Origin: CAZOEL01 sp964578835
GTDB lineage: Bacteria > Desulfobacterota > Syntrophobacteria > Syntrophobacterales > Syntrophobacteraceae
Assembly (NCBI GenBank): GCA_964578835.1
Contig: CAZOEL010000065.1
Location: 1 to 39,213 of the forward strand
Length of the DNA stretch: 39,213 nucleotides
Direction: 5' to 3'
The number at the start of each line of letters is the position of its first letter. The stretch's first letter is position 1. Shown piece by piece: positions 1-7,130 of this stretch. Under the pieces are notes generated by a model. It saw only the letters and a program-made list of their open reading frames with translations. It was not told the DNA's origin and did not search any database. The position numbers and the translations under genes were made by a program.

Positions 1-195
1 ATTAGCTTCCATGATCCTTTGATTAGCTTCCATGATCCTTTGATTAGCTTCCATGATCCTTTGATTAGCTTCCATNNNNNNNNNNNNNNNNNNNNNNNNN
101 NNNNNNNNNNNNNNNNNNNNNNNNNNNNNNNNNNNNNNNNNNNNNNNNNNNNNNNNNNNNNNNNNNNNNNNNNNNGGGCCTTCGATTAGCTACCA
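1..195. repeat. 21-bp tandem repeat array interrupted by the assembly gap
   Basis: Three full copies and a partial fourth copy of a 21-bp unit (ATTAGCTTCC followed by ATGATCCTTTG) run from base 1 up to the gap. A diverged copy (CTTCGATTAGCTACCAT) resumes right after the gap at about 181-195, so the array probably spans it. The period is a multiple of three. On the minus strand it reads as an open heptad, QRIMEAN, and on the plus strand as ISFHDPL. The copies before the gap are identical. No spacers separate the units, so it is not a CRISPR array. Confidence 0.85.
76..175. other. Assembly gap (100 N)
   Basis: A run of exactly 100 N, the usual scaffold placeholder. It lies inside a near-perfect tandem array, which is the likely cause of the failed assembly, so the true distance is unknown. 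Confidence 0.97.
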
Positions 196-1029
196 TCGCC
201 GGTTATGCTGGTTGATGGGCTTTGTTCTGGCGGCATTATCTGTCCGGTATCGTACATTACTATTGCTCTCCTTCTACGTGATTGAGCGGTGGCATTCGAG
301 AGGTGGTATTGGAACGGTGGCATTTGAGCTGAAGTATTTGAGGATGCAACCTGGTTCCAGCCCATCGATGGATACTCTGTTTTATTTCGCTGGTCTGCCA
401 TCTGATGCTCCTTCCTCTACTCCTTCATCGGGCGTACTCCCCTCTCTGATCGTCCCCTAATCCTTTCCATCGGAATGGCTACCTGTATGGATTTGAGGTC
501 TCACTGGCTTTCTTCTTCAGACCTCTTCCTCAGGCTTTCATGCTCACTCAAAAACCCTCTTAGTAATGGAGAGAGTAGAGAGAGATAGCTAAGCTTACTA
601 TATAGGCGGCCGAACCGTCCATGTACGACGGCTAGCGCCGCCTTGTATGCTCACTGTTCGTTGTTGGTCTTAGGTGTAGGCGGCCAAGTGCGTCAGCGCC
701 GCCATGTCTGCTCGCGTTCATCTCATTGTCCTTGTCTGTTTTTTTTTAGCTTCATGAGTCCCTCACCTCCCCAAGAGGTGAGAGGGGATATCGGAAGGAC
801 GGGTACTGAAGAACCAAAAAAAAGAATGAAGCAGGAGATGATAGCCGAGGTGGCTCAATAGGACATCTCTCTCCAATCTAGAAAGGAGGTGAGGAGGACA
901 AAAAAGACTGAGGAAGAGGGGACGGAGGAGAGAAAAAAGGAGATCATCTTCCTCCAGAAGAGAAGAAAAAGGGCAACTGGAAGGAGAGGACCGCCAATCG
1001 GATCGACTACTAATCTGACTGACTACTAA
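196..1029. other. Region without a convincing gene
   Basis: I see no open reading frame with recognisable protein character and a ribosome binding site. The stretch holds a duplicated GC-rich hairpin (603-703), a small hairpin near 767-786 (CCTCACCTC facing GAGGTGAG) and a strongly purine-rich strand at about 886-985. One complete copy of a 16-bp repeat lies at 1006-1021, next to the insertion sequence. It looks like a decayed or non-coding edge of a mobile region. Confidence 0.6.
603..703. repeat. Duplicated GC-rich hairpin, REP-like
   Basis: Two similar units begin TAGGCGGCC and end GCGCCGCC, at 603-642 and 677-703. In each, GGCGGC can pair with GCCGCC. The first also has an inner CCGTC/GACGG stem around a short loop. 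They lie 74 bp apart in the same orientation. Neither is followed directly by a T run, so they are not typical terminators. They could be REP-like elements or remnants of structured mobile-element ends. Confidence 0.5.
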
Positions 1030-2371
1030 GGCAACTCCAAAGAAATAACCTCCCTGCTCAAGCAGAACTTGGCGGGATCCGGACGCTGTATTTGGGAAGG
1101 GTTTCATGACGTTGGAGGCATGCTTGGATCTTTTTGAATACTTTTTTTGCAACGGTCACACCCTTGTGATAGACCTTGTCTATCAGGTGAACCACGGGCT
1201 TGATCCCCTTCCAAGTCATGGAGCCTGCCCAGTTGAGCACGCTCTCTACCGAATCGAGCAATGCGCCGTTCCAGTGCATCTCGAGAATCCCCCAGCATCG
1301 CTCGATGGGGTTGTACTTGCTGTGATAAGGGGGATAGTAGGCCAGAACGATTTCCAGCCCGGTAGATCCGGCAAACTCGACCATTCTTTTCATAAACTGT
1401 GTGCGAGTGCTCGCTACATCCGGTCCATTGTCGAGGTTGATCACGAGCTCGCGGATCTGAGGATAGCTCTTCTTGTTTTTATCCCACCAGTACTCCAGGC
1501 CATCAACGATGAAGTCGCTGGTCTCATACGAGGTCCCGAAGAGGATAGTCAGCTCATCGTCACAAACCTCGAGAATTCCCAAGGGAACCAGTTTGTGCTC
1601 GGGCTTCACGTCATGATCCAAGGCCTGCGTGGCCTGTGCTCCTCGAGACATGCCCTTTCTAGAAAACTCTCCAACATTTACCTTTGCCTTGGTGTCGATG
1701 GAGATTCTAAGAGAGTCCTCTCTTTGATCGGAAGCCTCATTGACCTGGTGGACACTCTCAAAGATCGCATCGGTTTCCTTCACCCTCTTAATGGGCTTTC
1801 TTTTCTGCACTCTTCTCAGGCGGTAGCCAAGGCGGTTGAGGATGTTGCCCAGAGTGTTCTCGGTTGGAAGATCTTCATCCTTCCAGCCTTTCTTGTCGAT
1901 CAAGGCTTTTCGAAGAGCCCGGGCAGTGATCCTCGTGTATTTGAATGGAGACTGGAACTTCGGGTCAGTCTGGCTCTGCGGTTCCGCCAGAGATCGAATG
2001 TCTTCTTCCAGTTGAGGCGCAATATCTTCGGTTTTGTCTCTGCCGCGAGCGGAGAAATTGCCAAGGCATTCGATGCCGGTTCTCAGTTCGTTGAGTCCCA
2101 GCTCCACAGTCTCACGGCGCCAGCCAAACACGGCTTCGGCCTTACGAGCACTGCCTCCAAGGTAGTCCAGGCTCACCTGAGCCTCGAAAGCCCGTCTTTT
2201 GACACCCGTCAGTTTGTGAGCCGCATCCTTCATTGTTTGGATATGTTTTTTCGACAATTCTTTCATGGATTTTCTTCTTGCTGTTTGGAAATCTGGAAAC
2301 AAATCTCGCCACTACCAGCAAGATATTCATCTTTTAATGAATTGTCGGTAGGTTATTTTTTGTGAATTGCC
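1030..2371 (-). mobile_element. ISAzo13-family insertion sequence, 1342 bp, intact
   Basis: The transposase gene is flanked by imperfect inverted repeats of about 25 bp. The left end begins GGCAACTCCAAAGAAATAAC and the right end, read inward on the minus strand, GGCAATTCACAAAAAATAAC. The flanking trinucleotide TAA (1027-1029 and 2372-2374) is the target duplication. Removing the element and one TAA restores two perfect tandem copies of ACTACTAATCTGACTG, which fixes both ends to the base. The element is complete and could be active. Confidence 0.85.
1058..2266 (-). CDS. ISAzo13-family DDE transposase
   Basis: This 402-residue protein is the only gene of the insertion sequence around it. It resembles the Rhodopirellula-type DDE transposases of the ISAzo13 family. 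It has an N-terminal HTH-like region (around the segment VFGWRRETVELGLNEL), then an RNase H-fold domain. The expected acidic residues are in LRISIDTK (first Asp), LVINLDNG (second Asp) and NPIERCWG (Glu). The frame could begin 12 codons upstream at a TTG (2302), but the ATG at 2266 is preferred. The Shine-Dalgarno sequence is weak (AAGAAGAAAATCC). The long plus-strand frame opposite it is a shadow. The gene has no frameshift or internal stop and lies wholly inside the inverted repeats. Confidence 0.85.
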   Translation of the reverse strand: MKELSKKHIQTMKDAAHKLTGVKRRAFEAQVSLDYLGGSARKAEAVFGWRRETVELGLNELRTGIECLGNFSARGRDKTEDIAPQLEEDIRSLAEPQSQTDPKFQSPFKYTRITARALRKALIDKKGWKDEDLPTENTLGNILNRLGYRLRRVQKRKPIKRVKETDAIFESVHQVNEASDQREDSLRISIDTKAKVNVGEFSRKGMSRGAQATQALDHDVKPEHKLVPLGILEVCDDELTILFGTSYETSDFIVDGLEYWWDKNKKSYPQIRELVINLDNGPDVASTRTQFMKRMVEFAGSTGLEIVLAYYPPYHSKYNPIERCWGILEMHWNGALLDSVESVLNWAGSMTWKGIKPVVHLIDKVYHKGVTVAKKVFKKIQACLQRHETLPKYSVRIPPSSA

Positions 2372-2431
2372 TAATCTGACTGCCAAACCGACATGAGGTA
2401 AGCCGTCAGCAACCGTTTTTTCTTTCGGCTA

Positions 2432-3967
2432 TCATCTATGTCTCCAGTCAATCCGCCTGTCGTCGTGAGATTCATCAATGCGGATGTCCTCCAAGGTCTT
2501 GCTCAGCTTTACCTCCGGGACGGGTACGTTGAATCTCGTTGCATTGGATAGGAAGTTGATGCCCTTCCCGATCTTCAAGAACGATGTCTCCATGGCCCTC
2601 AGTAGCTCTTTCGCATGAGTGACTGTCGTCCTGAAACTGTCATGTATCGGGAGCGTTACAATGCCTCTCGTCCAGAGACCAAGCATAATGTCTTCAGCGA
2701 TCCTGGAGTCCAGTTTCTGAAGCTTGACTCCCTGGCCCGAGTAGAAATAATCTTCAATGGCCTTATGATGGTTCAGAAAGTCATCAACGACCTTGTCCAG
2801 GTTCTCCACCTTCGGGTATCTCTCGGGCTGGTCGCTCATCTGCTTCCTGATCGCCTTTACCGCACCCGATCTACCGGATGTCTTCTTGGCATTGATGAAG
2901 ATTAGGAGGATCAGCTTCAACAACCCTCTGAGGTCAGAATCGGCATAGCTATAGGGGTCTCCCTCATAATCAATGCCTTCCTTGGCGTAGAGAAGGGTGA
3001 TATGGAAGGCGCTGTAATCGTACTCGACGGTTCGCTCCCCGTTGATCAGGATGTACTGCCGGTATTCCCTCGGGATCTCCTGCCACCAGCCGTGATAGAA
3101 TCGCCCTCCATCCTTGAAGGTGCCATTGTTGAATATCCGCCTGAGCCTCTTTCTTTTTGGATCAAACGTCGGCATCTCGCCACCTTCCGGCGACAACTCG
3201 ATCCTGGCTGAAGAGATCATCTCGTTGATGAGCTTGAGCTTCTTCCTCATCAGATCAATCCCTGGAGTATCCGGGTAGTCGATACGCCTCTTCTCGTCAT
3301 CGCGGAGTATGATCAGCTCTTCGTTTTTATCTCTCACGATCATATCGGGGAGTAGCTGGAACTCTCTGATCATGAGATCGAGAAGCTTTTTGGTGGCCCA
3401 CATGCGAGACTCCCATTTGGTGCCAGTCTCTGGATAGTGGACACCCATCTTATGCCCGATATAACCAATCTTCCTGAGAGCATCGACAGTTGCTTTGAGG
3501 GGATCGAAGCCCACGCCAAGCTCGTTGTACCGTTGGGGGATAGAGTAGTGGTTTCCGTTCCTGGAATAGTGGACGAAGGCACCGGCGCGGATGCTGTTGG
3601 CATTGAAGAGGTTCAGGAGGATGATCTTGAGATTCTTCTTACGCTTGTTGGTTAGAGATCCCTGTAAAGCTCCGCTCTCTTTCAGTTCCGCTGCTATCCG
3701 TTCAGTCAGAGCATCTACCTCTAGCGAGTCACTCCACAGGTGAATGTCGAATGGCAGAGCATTCTCCAGTTCTTCTTTAAACCTGGCCGCCTCATCCAAA
3801 GCAGCTTGGTCCAGGGCAACATCGTCCAGAGGCGTCTCATCGAAATCAGCCCCGCCCAACGAAGCATCCTGATCATCCCGTCGAGGCTCATCTATCGGGA
3901 ATTCTTCTCCAGTTGTCATTCCGTTGGTACTCCCGTCCCATCTCTTTCGTTCAAAAGCCCATTTCAT
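2432..3967 (-). CDS. Integrase-linked protein with a family A polymerase-like palm
   Basis: This 511-residue protein belongs to no family I can name with certainty. Its C-terminal half carries three motifs in the order and spacing of family A DNA polymerases and T7-type RNA polymerases. Motif A is VEYDYSAFH (Asp317). Motif B is R347-x3-K351 followed by LILLIFINAKK. Motif C is LPIHDSF (His442-Asp443). The segment SRIAEDIML before motif C also matches the helix that precedes motif C in PolA. Residues 20-70 are acidic and low in complexity. Residues 100-190 are basic and may hold a winged helix. There is no 3'-5' exonuclease domain. The gene begins 27 bases after the integrase stop, so the two are probably cotranscribed. 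The start is uncertain because the ribosome binding site is weak. Polymerase activity is inference. Confidence 0.55.
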   Translation of the reverse strand: MKWAFERKRWDGSTNGMTTGEEFPIDEPRRDDQDASLGGADFDETPLDDVALDQAALDEAARFKEELENALPFDIHLWSDSLEVDALTERIAAELKESGALQGSLTNKRKKNLKIILLNLFNANSIRAGAFVHYSRNGNHYSIPQRYNELGVGFDPLKATVDALRKIGYIGHKMGVHYPETGTKWESRMWATKKLLDLMIREFQLLPDMIVRDKNEELIILRDDEKRRIDYPDTPGIDLMRKKLKLINEMISSARIELSPEGGEMPTFDPKRKRLRRIFNNGTFKDGGRFYHGWWQEIPREYRQYILINGERTVEYDYSAFHITLLYAKEGIDYEGDPYSYADSDLRGLLKLILLIFINAKKTSGRSGAVKAIRKQMSDQPERYPKVENLDKVVDDFLNHHKAIEDYFYSGQGVKLQKLDSRIAEDIMLGLWTRGIVTLPIHDSFRTTVTHAKELLRAMETSFLKIGKGINFLSNATRFNVPVPEVKLSKTLEDIRIDESHDDRRIDWRHR

Positions 3968-3994
3968 CCAGAAGCCTATCGGCGAGAAGCCTTG

Positions 3995-5788
3995 TCAATC
4001 AGAAGCCTTACTGCCTCCAGCCGCCACATACTTCGATTTCTTGAGGTGCGAGAGGTCCACACCAAAGTCGAGCTTCATAATCGCTTCCTTCAGTATCAGC
4101 TCTGGTCGGAACGGATCGGCGTATCGCCTAAGGGCAAGAGATCCGTCCGAATGGCCCATAAGCTCGGAGATGATGCTGTCGTTTACGAGGTTCTGCTTCA
4201 AGGTGTCATCGAAGGTGTGCCGGAAGGAGTGGAAGACCTTCCCTGCATCTCCAACCCCACATCGAGCCCGGTATCGCTGGAACCATTTACTGGCAGTCTG
4301 TCCATATCCATCCCGCCGAAGCGATAGCTCCGGGAAGAGCCGCTTCTCGCCTTTTTGACGGAGATTTTCGGCGTATGCAGCGAACCCAAGCTCACTTATG
4401 AGGACTGGATGCAGCGGAATCAGTCGCTTTCCAGCCTTACTCTTGATCTTCTTCTCTTCCTTGTCGTTTATGTCCAGAACCCAGACGCCATTGATCTCGC
4501 GGATATCATCCAAGTGGAGCTGACACAGCTCATCGAGCCTACAGCCGGTGTAGAGCCCCAGAATTGGAAGCCAGAAGCAGTAGGATTGAGGGTGGCTATC
4601 CACCAGGTACTCCTTCGCCCCGAAGAGCTTGTTCAGATCACCCTGGCTGAAGCGATCCCTCAGCTCATGATCCTTCTTCTCCTGCTGGATCTCCATCCCG
4701 ACTGCCGGGTTCTTCCTCATGAAGTCATGCCGGACAGCGTAGTTGAAAAGAGAACTGGATCGGCTCAGGTATTTGTTCACGTTGGAGATCGACATCGGCT
4801 CATCGACCTTCGTCTTCACGATCTCTTCCAGGCTCATGTCCTTATACTGCCCCTTGATGCGGTTCTTGGGGAGCTTCCTCAACGTCTCCCGGTATTTTCG
4901 CATCTTCTCATAGGTGATCGTATCGACGGGAACATCCCCAAAGTATTCGAGAAGCATCGCGAGACACGCTCTGAACTCATCCTGGGTCTTTGGCCTCCAT
5001 TTACCCTCAGTCGTACGGTCCTCAACATAGAGCGTGATCAGCTCCCCAAGGCGTTTTGATCCGGAATCTTGTACAGTGGCATCCTGTACCGGCGGAATCA
5101 TAACAACGGATGAACCGGCAGCTGTATCGTCGGTCTGAGGTGTTACTACTGGAAGTGAAGGAGGCAGAGCTTCAGAGCCTTTATCAGAATCATCAGAGGT
5201 ATTGTCGAAGGTTTTGGCCAGAACATCCGCATTCTTGTAGTCTCCGTTCATCCGAGCCATCAGAACGTCCATCTCGGTCAATGTCGCCTTCGTGTATTCC
5301 CGAGCCAGCTTGCGGTAAGACTCGGAGTCAGGAGGAAGCTCGATGTTATTGTCTTGGAGGATGCGCTTCACCGCTCGATCAGCATGGCTGTAGTCGCTCT
5401 GCATCAGGTAGGACTCGTAAGCTTGTTTGCAGACAAAGTATTCGTTGTGTTCCCGTTCGCACTCTTCCAGAGTCTTTGGCCTCGGGGCATTAACCCTCTC
5501 GCGCTCATCCCGCTCCAGGATTTCACGGAAGTGCTTCTTGATGAGTCGCTGAATTTCCGAATTGCTCAATTCCTTCATGGTGCTCCCACGCAGTGAGTCG
5601 AACAGTGCCAGGATGAAGCTCGCAAATTGCAAGGCTCGCACCTTGGCCACAGAGTATTTGCCGGTCCCCAAAGAGTAACGGATTTCCCTCAGGACGACAA
5701 TTCCCTGAAGATCGAATGGCACTGCAATACGGAAATAATAGGTGGTGTAACGCTTTAAAAGGTAGGTGGATGATGCGGGTCTTCCCAT
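3995..5788 (-). CDS. int: Tyrosine site-specific integrase, DUF6538 type
   Basis: This 597-residue tyrosine recombinase has a DUF6538-like N-terminal domain (SSTYLLKRYTTYYFRIAVP), a SAM-like core-binding domain at about 245-360 and a C-terminal catalytic domain. Catalytic residues are visible: Arg417 in YTGCRLDEL, His520 and Arg523 in HSFRHTF, His546 in LMGHSD and the tyrosine nucleophile Tyr556 in LRRYAD. The ATG at 5788 follows GGAG at seven bases; an upstream in-frame ATG (5854) has no such support and would run through the att-like repeat. The gene points left, away from the att-like repeat pair just upstream, so its element should extend leftwards. A polymerase-like gene follows at once. 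The protein is closely similar to the disrupted integrase on the other side of the junction. Confidence 0.92.
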   Translation of the reverse strand: MGRPASSTYLLKRYTTYYFRIAVPFDLQGIVVLREIRYSLGTGKYSVAKVRALQFASFILALFDSLRGSTMKELSNSEIQRLIKKHFREILERDERERVNAPRPKTLEECEREHNEYFVCKQAYESYLMQSDYSHADRAVKRILQDNNIELPPDSESYRKLAREYTKATLTEMDVLMARMNGDYKNADVLAKTFDNTSDDSDKGSEALPPSLPVVTPQTDDTAAGSSVVMIPPVQDATVQDSGSKRLGELITLYVEDRTTEGKWRPKTQDEFRACLAMLLEYFGDVPVDTITYEKMRKYRETLRKLPKNRIKGQYKDMSLEEIVKTKVDEPMSISNVNKYLSRSSSLFNYAVRHDFMRKNPAVGMEIQQEKKDHELRDRFSQGDLNKLFGAKEYLVDSHPQSYCFWLPILGLYTGCRLDELCQLHLDDIREINGVWVLDINDKEEKKIKSKAGKRLIPLHPVLISELGFAAYAENLRQKGEKRLFPELSLRRDGYGQTASKWFQRYRARCGVGDAGKVFHSFRHTFDDTLKQNLVNDSIISELMGHSDGSLALRRYADPFRPELILKEAIMKLDFGVDLSHLKKSKYVAAGGSKASD

Positions 5789-5800
5789 GTTCCGACTCCA

Positions 5801-5822
5801 TTTTGTACCATGGTTTTGTACC
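5801..5822 (-). repeat. Att-like direct repeat pair upstream of the left integrase
   Basis: On the integrase strand, GGTACAAAA occurs twice, separated by CCAT (13-bp period). It ends 12 bases before the integrase ATG and is followed by TGGAGTCG. The divergent integrase has the same layout (CTACACAAA, CCTG, CTACACAAA, then GTGGAGTCG), and there the repeat pair recurs at the far end of the element. By analogy this is the attachment core of the left integrase. I found no second copy in the window, so the partner end may lie in the gap or beyond base 1. Confidence 0.6.
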
Positions 5823-5875
5823 AGCCGAGTCAGAACCGGGAATGAAAAGGACAATCCCTAATGATTTCGGTACTT

Positions 5876-5893
5876 TGGTGGAGGCGGCGGGAG
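5876..5893 (-). other. 18-bp remnant matching the tmRNA (ssrA) 3' end
   Basis: Read on the minus strand, CTCCCGCCGCCTCCACCA is the T-arm end, acceptor and CCA typical of bacterial ssrA genes. The bases before it (CTTGCGG) do not continue the T-arm, so only the 3' end is present. Such fragments are left when islands integrate at ssrA. It lies between the two divergent integrases. A tRNA with a similar acceptor stem cannot be excluded. Confidence 0.45.
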
Positions 5894-5966
5894 CCGCAAG
5901 ACACAAAGCACATAACCACCTGAGTATTCAAGTGATTGATCTCTAAACCATTTTCCATCTTCGGAT

Positions 5967-5990
5967 ACTACACAAACCTGCTACACAAAG
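5967..5990 (+). repeat. Attachment repeat, left copy
   Basis: Made of CTACACAAA, CCTG, CTACACAAAG with one preceding A, that is, two direct 9-bp cores with a 13-bp period. It is identical over 24 bp to 15589-15612. The bases on both sides differ between the copies, so the repeat ends are sharp. It sits just upstream of the integrase start and may overlap its promoter. Confidence 0.8.
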
Positions 5991-6004
5991 TGGAGTCGAC
6001 GAAG

Positions 6005-7025
6005 ATGAGAAAACAGAACGCCTCAAGTAAAGCCATCACTGCGCCATCCTACCTTGTCAGGCAATCCTTCGGCTATTGTGTCCGCCTAATTGTTCCCCAT
6101 GACCTTCGAGACATTGTCAGGAAGAGAGAACTTCGCTATTCTCTTCGAACAGGTTTTCTCTCAGAGGCAAAGATCAGAGCAAGACGAATGGTCACCCACG
6201 TTCAATTGCTGTTCGATGATGTGCGGAAAGGCGGAAGGATGAAGGAATTGACAGAAGCGGACATAAAGAAACTTCTCGAAGGCTACATGAAAAGCTGTCT
6301 GGAAGAGGCAGAAGCAGACAGGGTCTCAGCATCAAGACCAATCAATCAGGGCTACCTCGACGAATACCTTGAAGTCTTATCGTTTCAGACCAGTGACCAC
6401 CGGGAAGCTTTAGCATTGCAAGACTACAGGAACATTGCGCGCCATGTCGATGACCTCCTGTCTGAGCATGGTCTTACCATGAATAAAGAGAGCATGGCTT
6501 ATAAGAAGCTCTGCCGGGAATTGCTCAAGACAAAGGTCAAGCTCTTGGAAACAGAGCAAAGACATGCTGTTGGTGACTACTCTCAGCCTGAGGTGTTGTC
6601 GTCTCCTCTTCCCTTCGGAGATGACCACGTCATGACACAGGCTTCAGCACCTGCAAAGAAGCTGTCTGAGGTAATTGATATGTATGTTGACGACCAGGAC
6701 ACAGAGAAAGCATGGCAGGAAAAGACCAGAGAGGAGTTTCTTGCATGTCTCAACCTGCTAAAGGAGTTTATAGGAGACGTCCCCATCAACAGCATCACGT
6801 GGGAGACCATGAAGGAGTACCGGAAGACGCTTCTCAGGCTTCCCGCCAATATGAGGCAGAAGCGAAAGTATCGAGACAAGACGCTTCAAGATATCCTTCA
6901 GATGCAGGTGGACGACCCTATGAGCGACACCACCGTTAACAAATACATGAACCGTGCAAGCTCACTCTTCAAGTACGCCGTCAAGCGGGACTTCATGACC
7001 AAGAACTACGCCGAAGGGATGCAGA
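6005..7025 (+). pseudogene. int: DUF6538 tyrosine integrase, N-terminal part, split by a transposon
   Basis: This is the first 340 codons of an integrase closely similar to the one encoded at 3995-5788. It has the DUF6538-type N-terminus (APSYLVRQSFGYCVRLIVP) and the core-binding domain ending at RDFMTKNYAEGMQ. The ATG at 6005 follows GGAG at nine bases. The reading frame runs into the inserted transposon at 7026-7027 and stops at 7096. Joining it to 11181 after removing one copy of CAGAT restores the frame (GMQIEKKV), matching GMEIQQEKK of the intact relative. The catalytic half lies at 11176-11850, so the gene as it stands cannot make an active recombinase. Confidence 0.9.
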
Positions 7026-7028
7026 TGA

Positions 7029-7081
7029 GCACGTTCACGCTCTTTGATGGACTCGTTTGCACGATTAGTGATGGAGAGTCG
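7029..7081 (+). repeat. Transposon left-end repeated motifs
   Basis: Two related motifs follow the left terminus. The first (7029-7055) begins GCACG and ends TTTGATGGACTCG. The second (7059-7081) reads GCACGATTAGTGATGGA and ends TCG. The second matches the outer right-end motif in 19 of 23 positions in inverted orientation. Repeated end motifs of this kind are transposase-binding sites in Mu, Tn7 and Tn402 relatives. Confidence 0.7.
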
Positions 7082-7130
7082 CGAGAGTGTAGATAGCTGT
7101 TCACTGTTCACCTCCGAATCGAGTACTGGT

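Noticed and set aside
1..75. Possible CRISPR array
   Set aside because: The units abut with no spacers and no cas gene is present, so it is a simple tandem repeat.
1106..2365. A 419-codon plus-strand reading frame
   Set aside because: It lies opposite the ISAzo13 transposase, whose catalytic motifs and inverted repeats are clear. The plus-strand protein has no domain character.
2432..3967. Reading the integrase-linked protein as a reverse transcriptase
   Set aside because: There is no YxDD motif. Its motif C is IHDSF and its motif B is RxxxK, both of the family A type.
5860..5945. A complete tmRNA or tRNA gene
   Set aside because: Only 18 bases match the 3' end. The T-loop and the rest of the fold are missing.
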